Assembly (NCBI RefSeq): GCF_013394855.1
Contig: NZ_JABMLK010000002.1
Coordinates: 62,001-126,000 of the forward strand
Length of the DNA stretch: 64,000 nucleotides
Reading direction: 5' to 3'
Source of the DNA: Limnobaculum xujianqingii
GTDB lineage: Bacteria; Pseudomonadota; Gammaproteobacteria; Enterobacterales; Enterobacteriaceae
The translations under genes and the position numbers were made by a program. This document shows, in pieces, positions 10,121 through 19,859 of this stretch. The stretch's first letter is position 1. Every line of letters begins with the position of its first letter. The notes below the pieces were generated by a model. That model searched no databases and was not told the origin of the DNA. It saw only the letters and a program-made list of their open reading frames with translations.

Positions 10121-11329
10121 TTAATCATTCATCTCCTTGAGTGCCTGTTCGACATATAAGTAAGCAATTCCCATTATTTGCTGCTGGCGGGAAAGATGAC
10201 CAAAACTAATATTAGTGGCATTAATAAGCACGGTATCCGTTTGGTCAAATGGGTTAAAACCCGTTTGCTCCTGAATCAGCTGTAGCCACTCTTTACCAAA
10301 TCCACAGCTGCGCCCATAAAGATATATTTGATTGATATTTAATATATTTAAAAAGTTATACAGGCTGAGTCCAATAGAGCGAGCCGCTTTGTTTACCATA
10401 CTTCGCAGTTCCTCATCTCCCCGATGGTAATGAGTAATCAGCCATTCAGTGGTAGGTGTTGCTGACAGACTCTGCTCCTGAGTTGGCCGGGCATGGACTT
10501 TACGCATCTTACGCGCCATTTTCTTTAACGCAGAAAGAGAGGCCACCGTCTCCAGGCAACCATAGCGACCACAATCACACTGGCTACCATCAGGATCGAT
10601 AATGGTGTGCCCTATCTGCCCACTGCCATAGAGACTTCCCCGATAAATTTGATGGTTAATCACGAATGATGAGCCAATGCCATAATCTACATTAATGACG
10701 CAAAAATCCTGAAAGTTATGATGGTTTTGCCACTTTTCAGCCAGTGCCAGCATAATGCAGTCATTATCGATAAGTAACTCGGTGTTTAGTCGCTCTTCCA
10801 GCAGATATTTGATCTCTATAGGGTCATTCCATGGTGCCTGAGGCATATTCTGTGAGACACCAGTGACCGGGTTAACCTGGCCATGAATTGACAGCGCCAG
10901 TCGCAATGGTTGAGGACGATTGAGCTGATAATACTCCCGATATAAGCGTTCAATTTCTGTCAGTAATGCTTCTGGCGTTGTGGCCTTGATGCTGGTGGAT
11001 TTCAGGGCGGATTGAGGCGTAATCCAGCCATCAACTAAAACGCTTTCAATCATATAGGGAGTAACGTTAAGGCACAGGATAAAACCCGGCTCTGGCGTAA
11101 TACGATAGCTGCCACCGCTATTTCCTCTGGCATGAAGGCTTTCTTGTTGGTGAGAGACTTTATTTTCCTGTTCCAGTTCCGACAGGATCTTACTTACGGC
11201 AGGAATTGAAAGCTGGGATCGTTTCGCCAGCGTAGATTTACTGGCGATCTTTTCCCGATACAGAATTTCTAACAGTACGCTTTTGTTGTGATGTCGTATG
11301 CGTTGATTGTTGAGTCCGTAAGCTGGCAT
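10121..11329 (-). CDS. ROK-family transcriptional repressor
   Basis: An N-terminal winged helix-turn-helix (about residues 12-70; REKIASKSTLAKRSQLSIPAVSKILSELE) is fused to a ROK sugar-kinase-like domain. It carries the zinc site CDCGRYGCLE (about 247-256), as in NagC, Mlc and XylR. Such proteins repress sugar-use genes until a sugar or sugar phosphate binds. It is transcribed away from the DUF5107/epimerase/sugar-porter genes with 116 bases between, so it most likely controls them. The inducer is unknown. Confidence 0.85.
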   Translation of the reverse strand: MPAYGLNNQRIRHHNKSVLLEILYREKIASKSTLAKRSQLSIPAVSKILSELEQENKVSHQQESLHARGNSGGSYRITPEPGFILCLNVTPYMIESVLVDGWITPQSALKSTSIKATTPEALLTEIERLYREYYQLNRPQPLRLALSIHGQVNPVTGVSQNMPQAPWNDPIEIKYLLEERLNTELLIDNDCIMLALAEKWQNHHNFQDFCVINVDYGIGSSFVINHQIYRGSLYGSGQIGHTIIDPDGSQCDCGRYGCLETVASLSALKKMARKMRKVHARPTQEQSLSATPTTEWLITHYHRGDEELRSMVNKAARSIGLSLYNFLNILNINQIYLYGRSCGFGKEWLQLIQEQTGFNPFDQTDTVLINATNISFGHLSRQQQIMGIAYLYVEQALKEMND

Positions 11330-11445
11330 ATCACTTAACTCCGTTAACTATAATGCGTGATCATTGTGCATAACTTGCGCATTTTTGTCTATTAGACTGG
11401 CCCAAACTTATTTTTCAGTATTACTGGTTAAATTTGAGGGACGTT
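11330..11445. promoter_or_regulatory. Divergent promoter region of the ROK-regulated sugar cluster
   Basis: This 116-base gap must carry both promoters. It contains a TATAAT hexamer (11349-11354) and spaced dyad elements of the form ATGCG...TGCAT and TGTGCAT...GCGCAT (about 11352-11385), which could be the ROK operator. This is inference; no ROK binding site is proven here. Confidence 0.4.
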
Positions 11446-14400
11446 ATGAGTCAGGTAAAAGTTTGGCAGGAAATGGTAGATATTCCGACTTATGAAGCGG
11501 GAGCTCAGGATGTTCATCCCATGTTTCTGGAACATCGAGTCTATCAGGGATCGTCCGGTGCGGTTTATCCCTATGGCGTAACGGATGTGCTTAGTGATGA
11601 AAAAGTGATGAAGTCCTATCGGGCTTTGTGGCTGGAAAATGACTACCTGAAAGTGATGCTGCTCCCTGAGTTAGGTGGGAGAGTACATAAAGCCTGGGAT
11701 AAAGTTAAACAGCGGGATTTTGTCTACCACAACGATGTGATTAAACCTGCGTTGGTTGGGCTGTTAGGGCCATGGATCTCTGGCGGTATTGAGTTCAACT
11801 GGCCGCAACACCATCGTCCAACTACCTTTATGCCGGTGGACTACTTTATACAGGAACAGGAAGACGGCTCGAAAACCGTCTGGATGGGAGAGATGGAACC
11901 CATGCGTGGCCTGCAGGTAATGACCGGTTTCACTCTTCATCCTAATCGTGCTCTGCTGGAAATCGTATCAAAAGTTTATAACGGTAACCCAACGCCGCGT
12001 CATTTCTTATGGTGGGCTAACCCGGCAGTAAAAGGGGGCGATGGCCATCAGAGCGTTTTTCCTCCGGATGTGACAGCGGTATTTGACCACGGTAAACGTG
12101 CAGTTTCCTCTTTCCCTATTGCCACAGGCACCTACTATAAAGTGGATTACTCTGCGGGCGTGGATATCTCTCGTTATAAAAATGTCCCGGTACCAACTTC
12201 CTATATGGCTGAAAAGTCAGACTATGACTTTGTCGGTGCTTATTGCCATGATGAAGATGGCGGCTTGCTGCATGTAGCAGATCATCACTATTCACCGGGC
12301 AAAAAACAGTGGTCCTGGGGGTATAGTGAGTTTGGTCAGGCGTGGGATCGTAACCTGACGGATGAGAACGGACCCTATATCGAGCTGATGACCGGCGTAT
12401 TTACCGATAATCAACCCGATTTCACCTGGCTGGATGCCTGGGAAGAGAAACAGTTTGTGCAGAACTTTCTGCCTTACAACTCGCTGGGAACTATCCAGAA
12501 TGCATCTTGTGATGCCCTGTTAAAACTGGAGCGGGAGAAAAACCAAATCGTATGGGGCGTATATGCTGTTGCTCCGCTGACTAATCATCGTTTGGTCATA
12601 ACCAGCGATAAGCACCCGTCACCTCTATTAGATACTGCGATTACCCTGCAGCCAGGCAAGGTGCAGAAAGATGTATTACCCGCAAACCATGATGGTCGCT
12701 TAACCATTACTCTGTTTGATGCACAGTCTAAAGCCATATTGAGTTATACCGAACATCAGCCGCAAGAAACACCACTGCCGGAAGTGGCTAAAGCGCCATT
12801 ACCTGCAGCGGAAATAACCAGTACTGATGAAACCTGGTTTATCGGTCAACATTTGGAGCAGTATAACCACGCCAGCCGTTCGGCGTTTGACTATTACCTG
12901 CGCGGTGTTGAGCTGGATCCATTGGATTATCGTAATAATTTGGCGTTGGCTACGTTGGAATACAATCGTGCTAACTACTCACAGGCCATTGAATATGCAT
13001 CTCAGGCACTAAAACGTGCTCATAAACTGAATAAGAATCCGGCATGTGGGTTGGCCAGTCTGGTCAGAGCTAATGCTTATGAACGTCAGGGAGAGCTTGA
13101 GTTAGCCATAGAGGATTACTACCGCGCCACATGGAGCGGTAATGGTAAGTCCGGTGGCTATTTGGGCCTGGCTCGTCTGGCAACTCGCGATGGGGACTAC
13201 CAGCAGGCACTCTCTTTCTGTCACCAGAGCCTATTAAGTAATGCAGCTAACCAGACGGTAATTTGTCTGAAAGGTCTGGTGCTGCAACTGGCAGGGCAAC
13301 AGCAGGAGAGCCAACAATGGCTGACGCGCTGGTGTGCTGAGTATCCGTTAAATCCAACCTTACATTATCTGCTTTGGCGGCAATATGGTGATAGCGCTCA
13401 TCTGGAACAGTGGCGTCAGGTTTCAGGTGGTCGCGGAATTAACTCACTGTTGACGGCCGGATTGATGCTGTCTTGCGGCCAGCGTGAGCTGGCTCAGGAA
13501 GTGTTGTCGCTACTCAATAGTCAGGAAACTCTGCCACTTTATCTTCATGCCAGTATGTTACCGGTTGCTGAGCGCGTATCGCTATTGGCGGACGCCCGTG
13601 CAGCTTTCCCGGTTTATGTACGTTTCCCTAATACATTAGACGAAGTGGACATGCTGGAAAGCCTGACTGAATGCTACTTTGCCCGCCATCTTCTGGCCTG
13701 CTTCCACTACAGCAAGCGTAACTATCAGCGCGCTGTTGAGTTGTGGCGTGAATGCACTGACATGCAGCCTGATTTTGCCGATGCATGGCGTGGTTTAGGT
13801 ATTTATGCATGGAATAAACAGCGGGATGGAAAGCTGGCTGAAGAGTATCTGGAGCGGGCATTTAATCTTGTTCCACAGGATGCCCGACTGCTGTTTGAAC
13901 GGGATTTGCTGGACAAGTTACGGGCTATGGACCCGCAAATGCGGCTCAACCGGTTAGAGAAGCATTTTACCGTTGCGCTACAAAGGGACGATCTGACGGC
14001 AGAAATGCTGGGCCTGCATAACCAACTGGGAAAATGGCAACAGGCGGCGGAGATCCTTCAGCAGCGTAAGTTCCATCCGTGGGAAGGTGGTGAAGGCAAA
14101 GTCACCGGACAATATATTTCTAATCTGCTGTTACGTGCTTTCCAACATCTGACACAGCAACAACCGGATCGGGCCGTTGAGTTGCTGCAACAGGCGCTGC
14201 ATTATCCGGAAAATCTCAGTGAAGGGCGGCTTTCAGGACAAACGGATAACGATATTTGGTTCTGGTTGGGAGTTTGTGCTCAACAGCAGGGGCAAAGCTC
14301 ATTAGCTCACGATTGCTTTATCAAAGCCAGTGCAGGCGACAGGGTGATAAATGTTCATCGTTACTATAACGATCAGCCGGTTGATTATCTGTTCTATCAG

Positions 14401-14775
14401 GGGGTTGCGCTGCGCTGTCTTGGTGATAATCAGGGCGCTTCAACCCTGTTCAGCAGTATGGCTGACTGGGCGGATGAAATGACAAAGCAAACCGTTAGCC
14501 GTGACTTCTTTGCGGTTTCACAACCGGATCTGTTAGCTCTGGATAGCGATCTACAACAACAGCATCAGGAAAATTGCTTGTTCATCCGGGCACTAGCTCA
14601 CCTGGGGCAGGCGGAATTACCCGCCTTTGAGCAACACATAGACCGCCTGCTGTCATTAAACCCGGCACATAGTCGTGCTCATCAATTTAAGCTGCTGTCC
14701 GGAATGCTGGCGGAGTTTGCCGGTTATTCACCACAAACGGCTCATCAGAAGGAAAGTCAGTTAATCAGAACATAG
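11446..14775 (+). CDS. DUF5107 domain protein with C-terminal TPR repeats
   Basis: This 1109-residue protein has two parts. Residues of about 30-420 form the DUF5107 domain, which looks like the galactose-mutarotase/glycosidase-clan beta fold (YRALWLENDYLKVMLLPELGGRVHKAWDK, then GGIEFNWPQHHRPTTF). From about 450 onward it is built of tetratricopeptide-type helix pairs (for example SAFDYYLRGVELDPLDYRNN and YQQALSFCHQSLL). No signal peptide is seen, so it is probably cytoplasmic. ATG 11446 has GAGGG at 11436-11440; an in-frame TTG at 11434 is less likely. It is the first gene of the operon with an epimerase-like gene and a sugar porter. It probably acts on a carbohydrate; the substrate is unknown. 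Confidence 0.8.
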   Translation: MSQVKVWQEMVDIPTYEAGAQDVHPMFLEHRVYQGSSGAVYPYGVTDVLSDEKVMKSYRALWLENDYLKVMLLPELGGRVHKAWDKVKQRDFVYHNDVIKPALVGLLGPWISGGIEFNWPQHHRPTTFMPVDYFIQEQEDGSKTVWMGEMEPMRGLQVMTGFTLHPNRALLEIVSKVYNGNPTPRHFLWWANPAVKGGDGHQSVFPPDVTAVFDHGKRAVSSFPIATGTYYKVDYSAGVDISRYKNVPVPTSYMAEKSDYDFVGAYCHDEDGGLLHVADHHYSPGKKQWSWGYSEFGQAWDRNLTDENGPYIELMTGVFTDNQPDFTWLDAWEEKQFVQNFLPYNSLGTIQNASCDALLKLEREKNQIVWGVYAVAPLTNHRLVITSDKHPSPLLDTAITLQPGKVQKDVLPANHDGRLTITLFDAQSKAILSYTEHQPQETPLPEVAKAPLPAAEITSTDETWFIGQHLEQYNHASRSAFDYYLRGVELDPLDYRNNLALATLEYNRANYSQAIEYASQALKRAHKLNKNPACGLASLVRANAYERQGELELAIEDYYRATWSGNGKSGGYLGLARLATRDGDYQQALSFCHQSLLSNAANQTVICLKGLVLQLAGQQQESQQWLTRWCAEYPLNPTLHYLLWRQYGDSAHLEQWRQVSGGRGINSLLTAGLMLSCGQRELAQEVLSLLNSQETLPLYLHASMLPVAERVSLLADARAAFPVYVRFPNTLDEVDMLESLTECYFARHLLACFHYSKRNYQRAVELWRECTDMQPDFADAWRGLGIYAWNKQRDGKLAEEYLERAFNLVPQDARLLFERDLLDKLRAMDPQMRLNRLEKHFTVALQRDDLTAEMLGLHNQLGKWQQAAEILQQRKFHPWEGGEGKVTGQYISNLLLRAFQHLTQQQPDRAVELLQQALHYPENLSEGRLSGQTDNDIWFWLGVCAQQQGQSSLAHDCFIKASAGDRVINVHRYYNDQPVDYLFYQGVALRCLGDNQGASTLFSSMADWADEMTKQTVSRDFFAVSQPDLLALDSDLQQQHQENCLFIRALAHLGQAELPAFEQHIDRLLSLNPAHSRAHQFKLLSGMLAEFAGYSPQTAHQKESQLIRT

Positions 14776-14869
14776 TTCCGGCAATAAAACGAAGGGCAAT
14801 TGGGAGAGACAAACCGATTGTCCAACCGGAAATAGCGATAACGGGCAATCAACAATGGTGAGGCAGGTA

Positions 14870-15763
14870 ATGGATATCACGCTTTTTACACTGACAAATG
14901 AGGCGCTAATGGTGAAAGTTTCTTCGATGGGAGGAACGATTGAGGCGCTGTATGGCTGTCACGATGGGCGTCAGGTTCCTTTGCTGAGGCCGGGAGCGGC
15001 AACAGGAAACGCCGGACAATCCAGCTGTTTTCCTTTAGTGCCATTCGGTAATCGGGTTAAGGGAAACCGATTCTCTTTTGAAGGTGAAACCTATGCCCTG
15101 ACGCCGAATACCGAGTGGGATTCGCATTATCTGCACGGCGATGGTTGGCTAAACCCATGGCAGTGTCTGGAACAGAGCTCAAAACAACTGGTGCTGGAGT
15201 ATCAGCACCGTTCAGAACTCTACAGCTATACCGCTCGCCAGTGTTTTGAACTACAGGCATCTTCACTGGTGGTTAGCCTGACGGTCACTAATCAAGGGGA
15301 ACAGGCATTGCCCTTTGGATTGGGCTGGCATCCCTACTTTTCATTAACCGAACAAACCAGGTTGCAGGCTAAAGCAGGAGGTTACTGGCTGGAAGACGAT
15401 CAATGGCTGGCGGGTGAACATCAGACAGTATTGCCTACAGAACTTGATTTTAACCAGCCGGCATCGCTTCCGCGCCGCTGGATTAATAACGGATTTTCTC
15501 AATGGGATGGCCGTGCTCAAATTCATTGGCCTGAGCATCGCTGGTCATTAACCATGACAACTGAGCCTGCGGCACCTTGCTATTTCATCTTTGTCTCTGA
15601 CCCATCGTTTGATGAGGGTTATCAGTTTGATTACTTCTGTGTTGAACCCATGAGCCACGCCGCCAACGGCCATCACCTGGAACAGGGCGGAGGGCTTAAA
15701 CGACTGGCTCCGGGAGAGACATTACATCAAACCATGCGCTTAATCAGCCAGCCGGAGGTGTAA
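14870..15763 (+). CDS. Aldose 1-epimerase family protein
   Basis: A 297-residue galactose-mutarotase-like protein. It shows the family order: MGGTIEALY near the start, CFPLVPFGNRVKGNRF, HYLHGDGWLNPW with the conserved His, LGWHPYFSL with the second His of the family, and a C-terminal EPMSHAANGHH segment with an acidic residue. These enzymes interconvert alpha and beta anomers of free sugars. I prefer ATG 14870 to ATG 14855 because GGTGAGG (14857-14863) sits six bases before it. It is 94 bases after the DUF5107 gene and precedes the sugar porter, so it likely works on the same imported sugar. Confidence 0.85.
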   Translation: MDITLFTLTNEALMVKVSSMGGTIEALYGCHDGRQVPLLRPGAATGNAGQSSCFPLVPFGNRVKGNRFSFEGETYALTPNTEWDSHYLHGDGWLNPWQCLEQSSKQLVLEYQHRSELYSYTARQCFELQASSLVVSLTVTNQGEQALPFGLGWHPYFSLTEQTRLQAKAGGYWLEDDQWLAGEHQTVLPTELDFNQPASLPRRWINNGFSQWDGRAQIHWPEHRWSLTMTTEPAAPCYFIFVSDPSFDEGYQFDYFCVEPMSHAANGHHLEQGGGLKRLAPGETLHQTMRLISQPEV

Positions 15764-15982
15764 CTCAACAGGAGCATTCTGAACTTATGAAAACAGTTTT
15801 ATCAATTAGCTGGTAGTGCACTGATTTTAAATATTTTATCGACAGCAATCGTAGGTGATATTTATTGCGGTACTGATAGCGTTTTGCAGCTTTATTAGTT
15901 TCCCCAGTCTGCTGTCCGATTTCCAATAATGAGAGGAAGAATATGGCAAGGGCAACAAATCAGTTGAATATGGGATATATGG

Positions 15983-17383
15983 ATGATGTGCCTGGTGGCA
16001 GCCTGTGGTGGTTTGCTGTTTGGCTATGACTGGGTGGTTATCGGCGGTGCGAAACCGTTCTATGAAGCTTACTTTTCTATTACCGATCCGGCCCAATCTG
16101 GCTGGGCGATGAGTTCAGCGTTGGTAGGCTGTGTGTTTGGTGCACTGATTTCCGGCTGGTGTGCCGATCGCTTAGGCCGCAAGCGTCCTCTGATTCTGGC
16201 TGCAATACTGTTTGCCGTTTCATCATGGGGAACCGCTATTGCAGGCAGTTTTGATGAGTTTGTACTTTACCGCATTATGGGTGGAGTAGGGATTGGTCTG
16301 GCTTCCGCTTTGAGTCCGATGTATATCGCAGAGGTAAGTCCGGCGGATAAACGCGGAAAGTTCGTGGCGGTTAACCAGCTTACCATTGTGATTGGCGTAC
16401 TGGCTGCTCAACTGGTTAATTTGTTGATTGCTGAACCGGTAGAGTCTTCCGCGACGACAGCTGATTTATTACAAAGCTGGAATGGTCAAACCGGCTGGCG
16501 CTGGATGTTTGGTGCGGAACTGGTACCCGCATTAGCCTTTTTAGTATTGATGTTTTTTGTTCCTGAATCACCGCGCTGGCTGGCAAAAGCAGGCAAAGTT
16601 GAGAAAGCCAGAGGCGTATTACAGCGTATTGGTAACCAGCATTATGCGCAAACCACGCTGGATGACATTCTTCGTACCCTGGGAAGTGATTCGCAGAAGG
16701 TTCCGGTGACGGAATTACTCAATCCTAAGGTTCGTCCGATTATCGTGATTGGTATTGTGCTGGCGATGTTCCAGCAGTGGTGCGGCATCAACGTTATCTT
16801 TAACTATGCTCAGGAGATTTTTGCTTCTGCCGGATTTGATATTAACGATACGTTAAAATCTATCGTGGCAACCGGATTGATTAATCTGATCTTTACTATT
16901 CTGGCGTTGCCGCTGGTTGATAAATTAGGGCGTCGTAAATTGATGCTAATCGGTTCCCTTGGGCTAACCATTATCTATGTACTGATTGCCGGAGCTTACG
17001 CCTTTGGTGTTCTGGGATTACCAGTTCTGCTGCTGGTGCTGGCTGCCATTGCAATCTATGCCCTGACGCTGGCCCCGGTGACTTGGGTATTACTGTCAGA
17101 GATTTTCCCTAACCGCATCCGCGGTATGGCCATGGCGGTAGGCACCTTCTCATTGTGGATTGCTTGCTTCTTACTCACCTACACCTTCCCATTGCTCAAC
17201 GCCGGTCTGGGAGCTTCAGGCAGCTTCCTGCTGTACGGTGTTATCTGTATGGCTGGGTTTGTGTTTATCCGCGCCCGGGTACCAGAAACTAAAGGTGTAA
17301 CTCTGGAAGCCTTAGAAGATGTGTTGAGTGGCGGTGGACAGAGTACCAGTGGTAATAATGAGGGTATGGTTGAGGTTAAGTAG
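15983..17383 (+). CDS. MFS sugar porter, N-terminus apparently frameshifted
   Basis: A 12-helix sugar porter of the major facilitator superfamily, with the signatures GGLLFGYDWVVIGG, DRLGRKRP, RIMGGVGIGLASALSPMYIAEVSP, PESPRWL, QQWCGINVIFNYAQEIF, DKLGRRKL and PETKGVTLE. It should import a monosaccharide by proton symport. The oddity is at the start. An ATG at 15943 with a strong AGGA ribosome site opens another frame (MARATNQLNMGY...) that stops at 16027. Dropping one G near 15981 would join that frame to this one just before helix 1. As it stands, translation would have to begin at 15983, after a weak GGGA. It is either a one-base insertion or a sequence error. Confidence 0.82.
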   Translation: MMCLVAACGGLLFGYDWVVIGGAKPFYEAYFSITDPAQSGWAMSSALVGCVFGALISGWCADRLGRKRPLILAAILFAVSSWGTAIAGSFDEFVLYRIMGGVGIGLASALSPMYIAEVSPADKRGKFVAVNQLTIVIGVLAAQLVNLLIAEPVESSATTADLLQSWNGQTGWRWMFGAELVPALAFLVLMFFVPESPRWLAKAGKVEKARGVLQRIGNQHYAQTTLDDILRTLGSDSQKVPVTELLNPKVRPIIVIGIVLAMFQQWCGINVIFNYAQEIFASAGFDINDTLKSIVATGLINLIFTILALPLVDKLGRRKLMLIGSLGLTIIYVLIAGAYAFGVLGLPVLLLVLAAIAIYALTLAPVTWVLLSEIFPNRIRGMAMAVGTFSLWIACFLLTYTFPLLNAGLGASGSFLLYGVICMAGFVFIRARVPETKGVTLEALEDVLSGGGQSTSGNNEGMVEVK

Positions 17384-17391
17384 CGTTTTGA

Positions 17392-17850
17392 TTCAGTGGG
17401 TATTCCGGCCGTAACTGCGATGTGTACATATGAGCATGGTGCCCGGCCGGAAGTGCATCAGTATTTAAGTCTGGAGTGCGTTGGGCCTGGTCGGGTTAGG
17501 GGCGCTCCGGCAGCTAAAGCTGCTACGACCCCAACACCCGCCCCTCCCAACGATTAGCTATCTTAAGGTATTAAACTGAACTATCAGACTTTGTTTTTAA
17601 ATATAGCCCATTGTCGGGAGGGGCTCCCATGGGGGTCGACTTGGCGTAAGCCAACGACAAACAGGTCAAGCCTGTTTGAACAGCGCTAGCGCTGGCCCGA
17701 AGGGCAAAACACCGAAGGTGTTTTGTAACGGCCCGTAGGGAGACCAGGCCCGACACGCACAGAAGCCAAGTACAGGTTGTATTCCGGCCGAGCACCATGC
17801 TCATATGTACATATAGTACTTACGGCCGGAATACCCACAGAAGCTGATAA
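17392..17850. repeat. Family-1 palindromic repeats, copies B and B' in inverted orientation
   Basis: Copy B (about 17392-17575) repeats copy A: TTCCGGCCG, its inverse, then GCAGCTaaAGCTGC. Copy B' (about 17605-17843) is a second element reading the other way and closing with the same CGGCCGGAATAC end. B' holds a row of hairpins: TTGGCgtaaGCCAA, CAAACAGG/CCTGTTTG, CAGCGC/GCGCTG, GGCCC/GGG and AAAACACC/GGTGTTTT. The whole block fills the gap between the convergent sugar porter and eptB genes and contains no credible gene. Confidence 0.8.
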
Positions 17851-17909
17851 CTTCATACACCGTTCTATACCTACTGGATGTACTCATTTAATTAGAAAGC
17901 CAAAAAAAC

Positions 17910-19577
17910 TTACGAAGCCCCCGGCTTACCACACCAGTTATTTGCTTGCTTAATCCCACCATTTGGTGAGCTATATCCTAAACAACCCAGCATAGAATCA
18001 AAAATCTCTTTGTGATTTAGCGTCGCGCCTGTCCGATGTTTGGCTTTTAGTCTTTCAAATGCGTCATGACGTTCTGGCTGTTTTAAAAAACTGTCGGAAG
18101 CCCAAACCATAATCGGTACACGGAACTGTTCTGGTGGAGCCATTTCTCTTGGAGTTGCATGGAAGTGTGCATTATTACTAATGGATTCCCCATGATCGGC
18201 GGCGTAGAACACCAGTGCATTCTTGTCCCGCATTTGCTCAATCACATTAGCGATAAAGGTATCAACATACAGCACGCTGTTATCAAAGGAGTTAATTAAT
18301 TGCGCTTTGGTACATGAACGGTCAATGCCCATACACTCAGGCGTATAGCGAGCAAAACTGGCTGGATAACGTTGAGAGTAAAGATAGTGAGAGCCTTTAG
18401 TATGCAGAATCACTAAGTGTTTACCGTTAGGGTAACGCTGTAGTGATTTCTGTAGTTCATTGACTAACAGCATATCATCGACAGGTTTGCCATCGTTGCG
18501 CTTCTCTGAAGCAATGGTTTCACGGAACTGGTAGTCGTTAACATTGGTGTCGTTATAGAACCACAGTTCGCTTTGCATAGCGAAAAGCTCAGAGGTAAAA
18601 CCTAATGACTTCATTACTGAAAACACATTTTTTTCTTGTAATGTACGTTGGGCATTATCTTTAGTACCCCCTTCACGTACAAACATGCAGAGTAGTGAGA
18701 GCTTGGTTGCAGTATCGCAAGACTTACCTTTAAACATCAGGAGATTATCTTCTTTCTCCATTTTCGGCGTAGTCTGACGGTAATAACCCAGCATACCCAT
18801 ATGGTCCCAACGGGTGGTTTCCCCAATAATAAATACTACATAGGTATCGTCGATATCTGCCGGAGGAACATAGGTAAATTGTTTAGCGGGATCGAACAGA
18901 TCCTGAGTGTTTTGGCTGCCTTCAGCCTTGGTATAGGCAAACAAACCGAGTGCCGCCAGCCAGTTAGAAGGAAGATAGGAGTGAGCTACTACACCACCAT
19001 AACTTGGCAGATCGGTATTTGATTGTATCTCTTCACTTTTTTGCTCATAGCCTTGCAGATGAAGCGGTAACCATACTAACACCGCAGCTATCAGCAGGAT
19101 GGCAAATGGTTTTTTACGCTGGCCTGGTGTTTTGATCTGCTCCATTAGGGTATGGCGTAAATTGTTTTTCCAGATCAATAACAACGGCAGGGCACTAACC
19201 AACACCATCCACAGAATCAAATGCCAGCCGATGGACTCTTTATTCATATCCATATCGGTAGTGAGCACGGATATCACAACACCATAGCCAATAACCACGT
19301 TGAAAAAAATCATGTAGTAGCTGGCAGCGACGGATATTAATACAAACAGGGTGGCGGTTATGCGATAAAACAGTTTTCCCCCAAGGGATAACAGACGCAT
19401 AAGGAAAAAAGTAAAAAGAACAATAACCAGAACTTCGGTAGCAGCTTCGATGACTTTATCAAAACTCAAGCTGTGGCTAAAGCGGCGGTAGAATACTGAG
19501 AGGTTAAGGAAAATACCAATATAAATGGCTAATATTAAAGATATTTTTTGTTGTGATAACGCTTTGAGTCTGTTCAT
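17910..19577 (-). CDS. eptB: Kdo2-lipid A phosphoethanolamine 7''-transferase EptB
   Basis: EptB moves phosphoethanolamine from phosphatidylethanolamine to the outer Kdo of lipopolysaccharide, at the periplasmic face. Five N-terminal membrane helices precede an alkaline-phosphatase-like catalytic domain. It carries the metal motif FIIGETTRWDHMG, the nucleophile Thr in SCDTATKLS, and YAADHGES. The sequence follows E. coli EptB closely, including FLNLSVFYRRF near the start and SYGGVVAxSYLPSNWL. I start at ATG 19577 (555 residues), which aligns with the E. coli start; an in-frame TTG at 19640 lacks a ribosome site. In E. coli the gene is under sigma-E and MgrR control; I see no such signal here. 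Confidence 0.92.
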   Translation of the reverse strand: MNRLKALSQQKISLILAIYIGIFLNLSVFYRRFSHSLSFDKVIEAATEVLVIVLFTFFLMRLLSLGGKLFYRITATLFVLISVAASYYMIFFNVVIGYGVVISVLTTDMDMNKESIGWHLILWMVLVSALPLLLIWKNNLRHTLMEQIKTPGQRKKPFAILLIAAVLVWLPLHLQGYEQKSEEIQSNTDLPSYGGVVAHSYLPSNWLAALGLFAYTKAEGSQNTQDLFDPAKQFTYVPPADIDDTYVVFIIGETTRWDHMGMLGYYRQTTPKMEKEDNLLMFKGKSCDTATKLSLLCMFVREGGTKDNAQRTLQEKNVFSVMKSLGFTSELFAMQSELWFYNDTNVNDYQFRETIASEKRNDGKPVDDMLLVNELQKSLQRYPNGKHLVILHTKGSHYLYSQRYPASFARYTPECMGIDRSCTKAQLINSFDNSVLYVDTFIANVIEQMRDKNALVFYAADHGESISNNAHFHATPREMAPPEQFRVPIMVWASDSFLKQPERHDAFERLKAKHRTGATLNHKEIFDSMLGCLGYSSPNGGIKQANNWCGKPGAS

Positions 19578-19859
19578 AAAGTTGATGTATCGGGTTGGCT
19601 CATCCGGTTTAGCTCTGTGATGGTCAGACAGTGTATACAAAAATTAGTGCAATTAATTTTTATTATTATTAAATAACAATGTGTTGTAAAAAAAATCAGC
19701 CAGTTTATATAAACAATTCAGCCTGTTAACCTTAGGGAAATAACTAAATGAACCGGTGGCTGAAACCGCTATTTCCCTGACTCTGTCGTTTTTATACCTG
19801 AAAGTGTTGCATTGCCGCGCTACAGGTATTGATATGAAACCAACAGATAGTGAAGGCGA

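Noticed and set aside
17571..17804. 77-codon minus-strand frame
   Set aside because: It lies wholly inside the family-1 repeat block B/B'.
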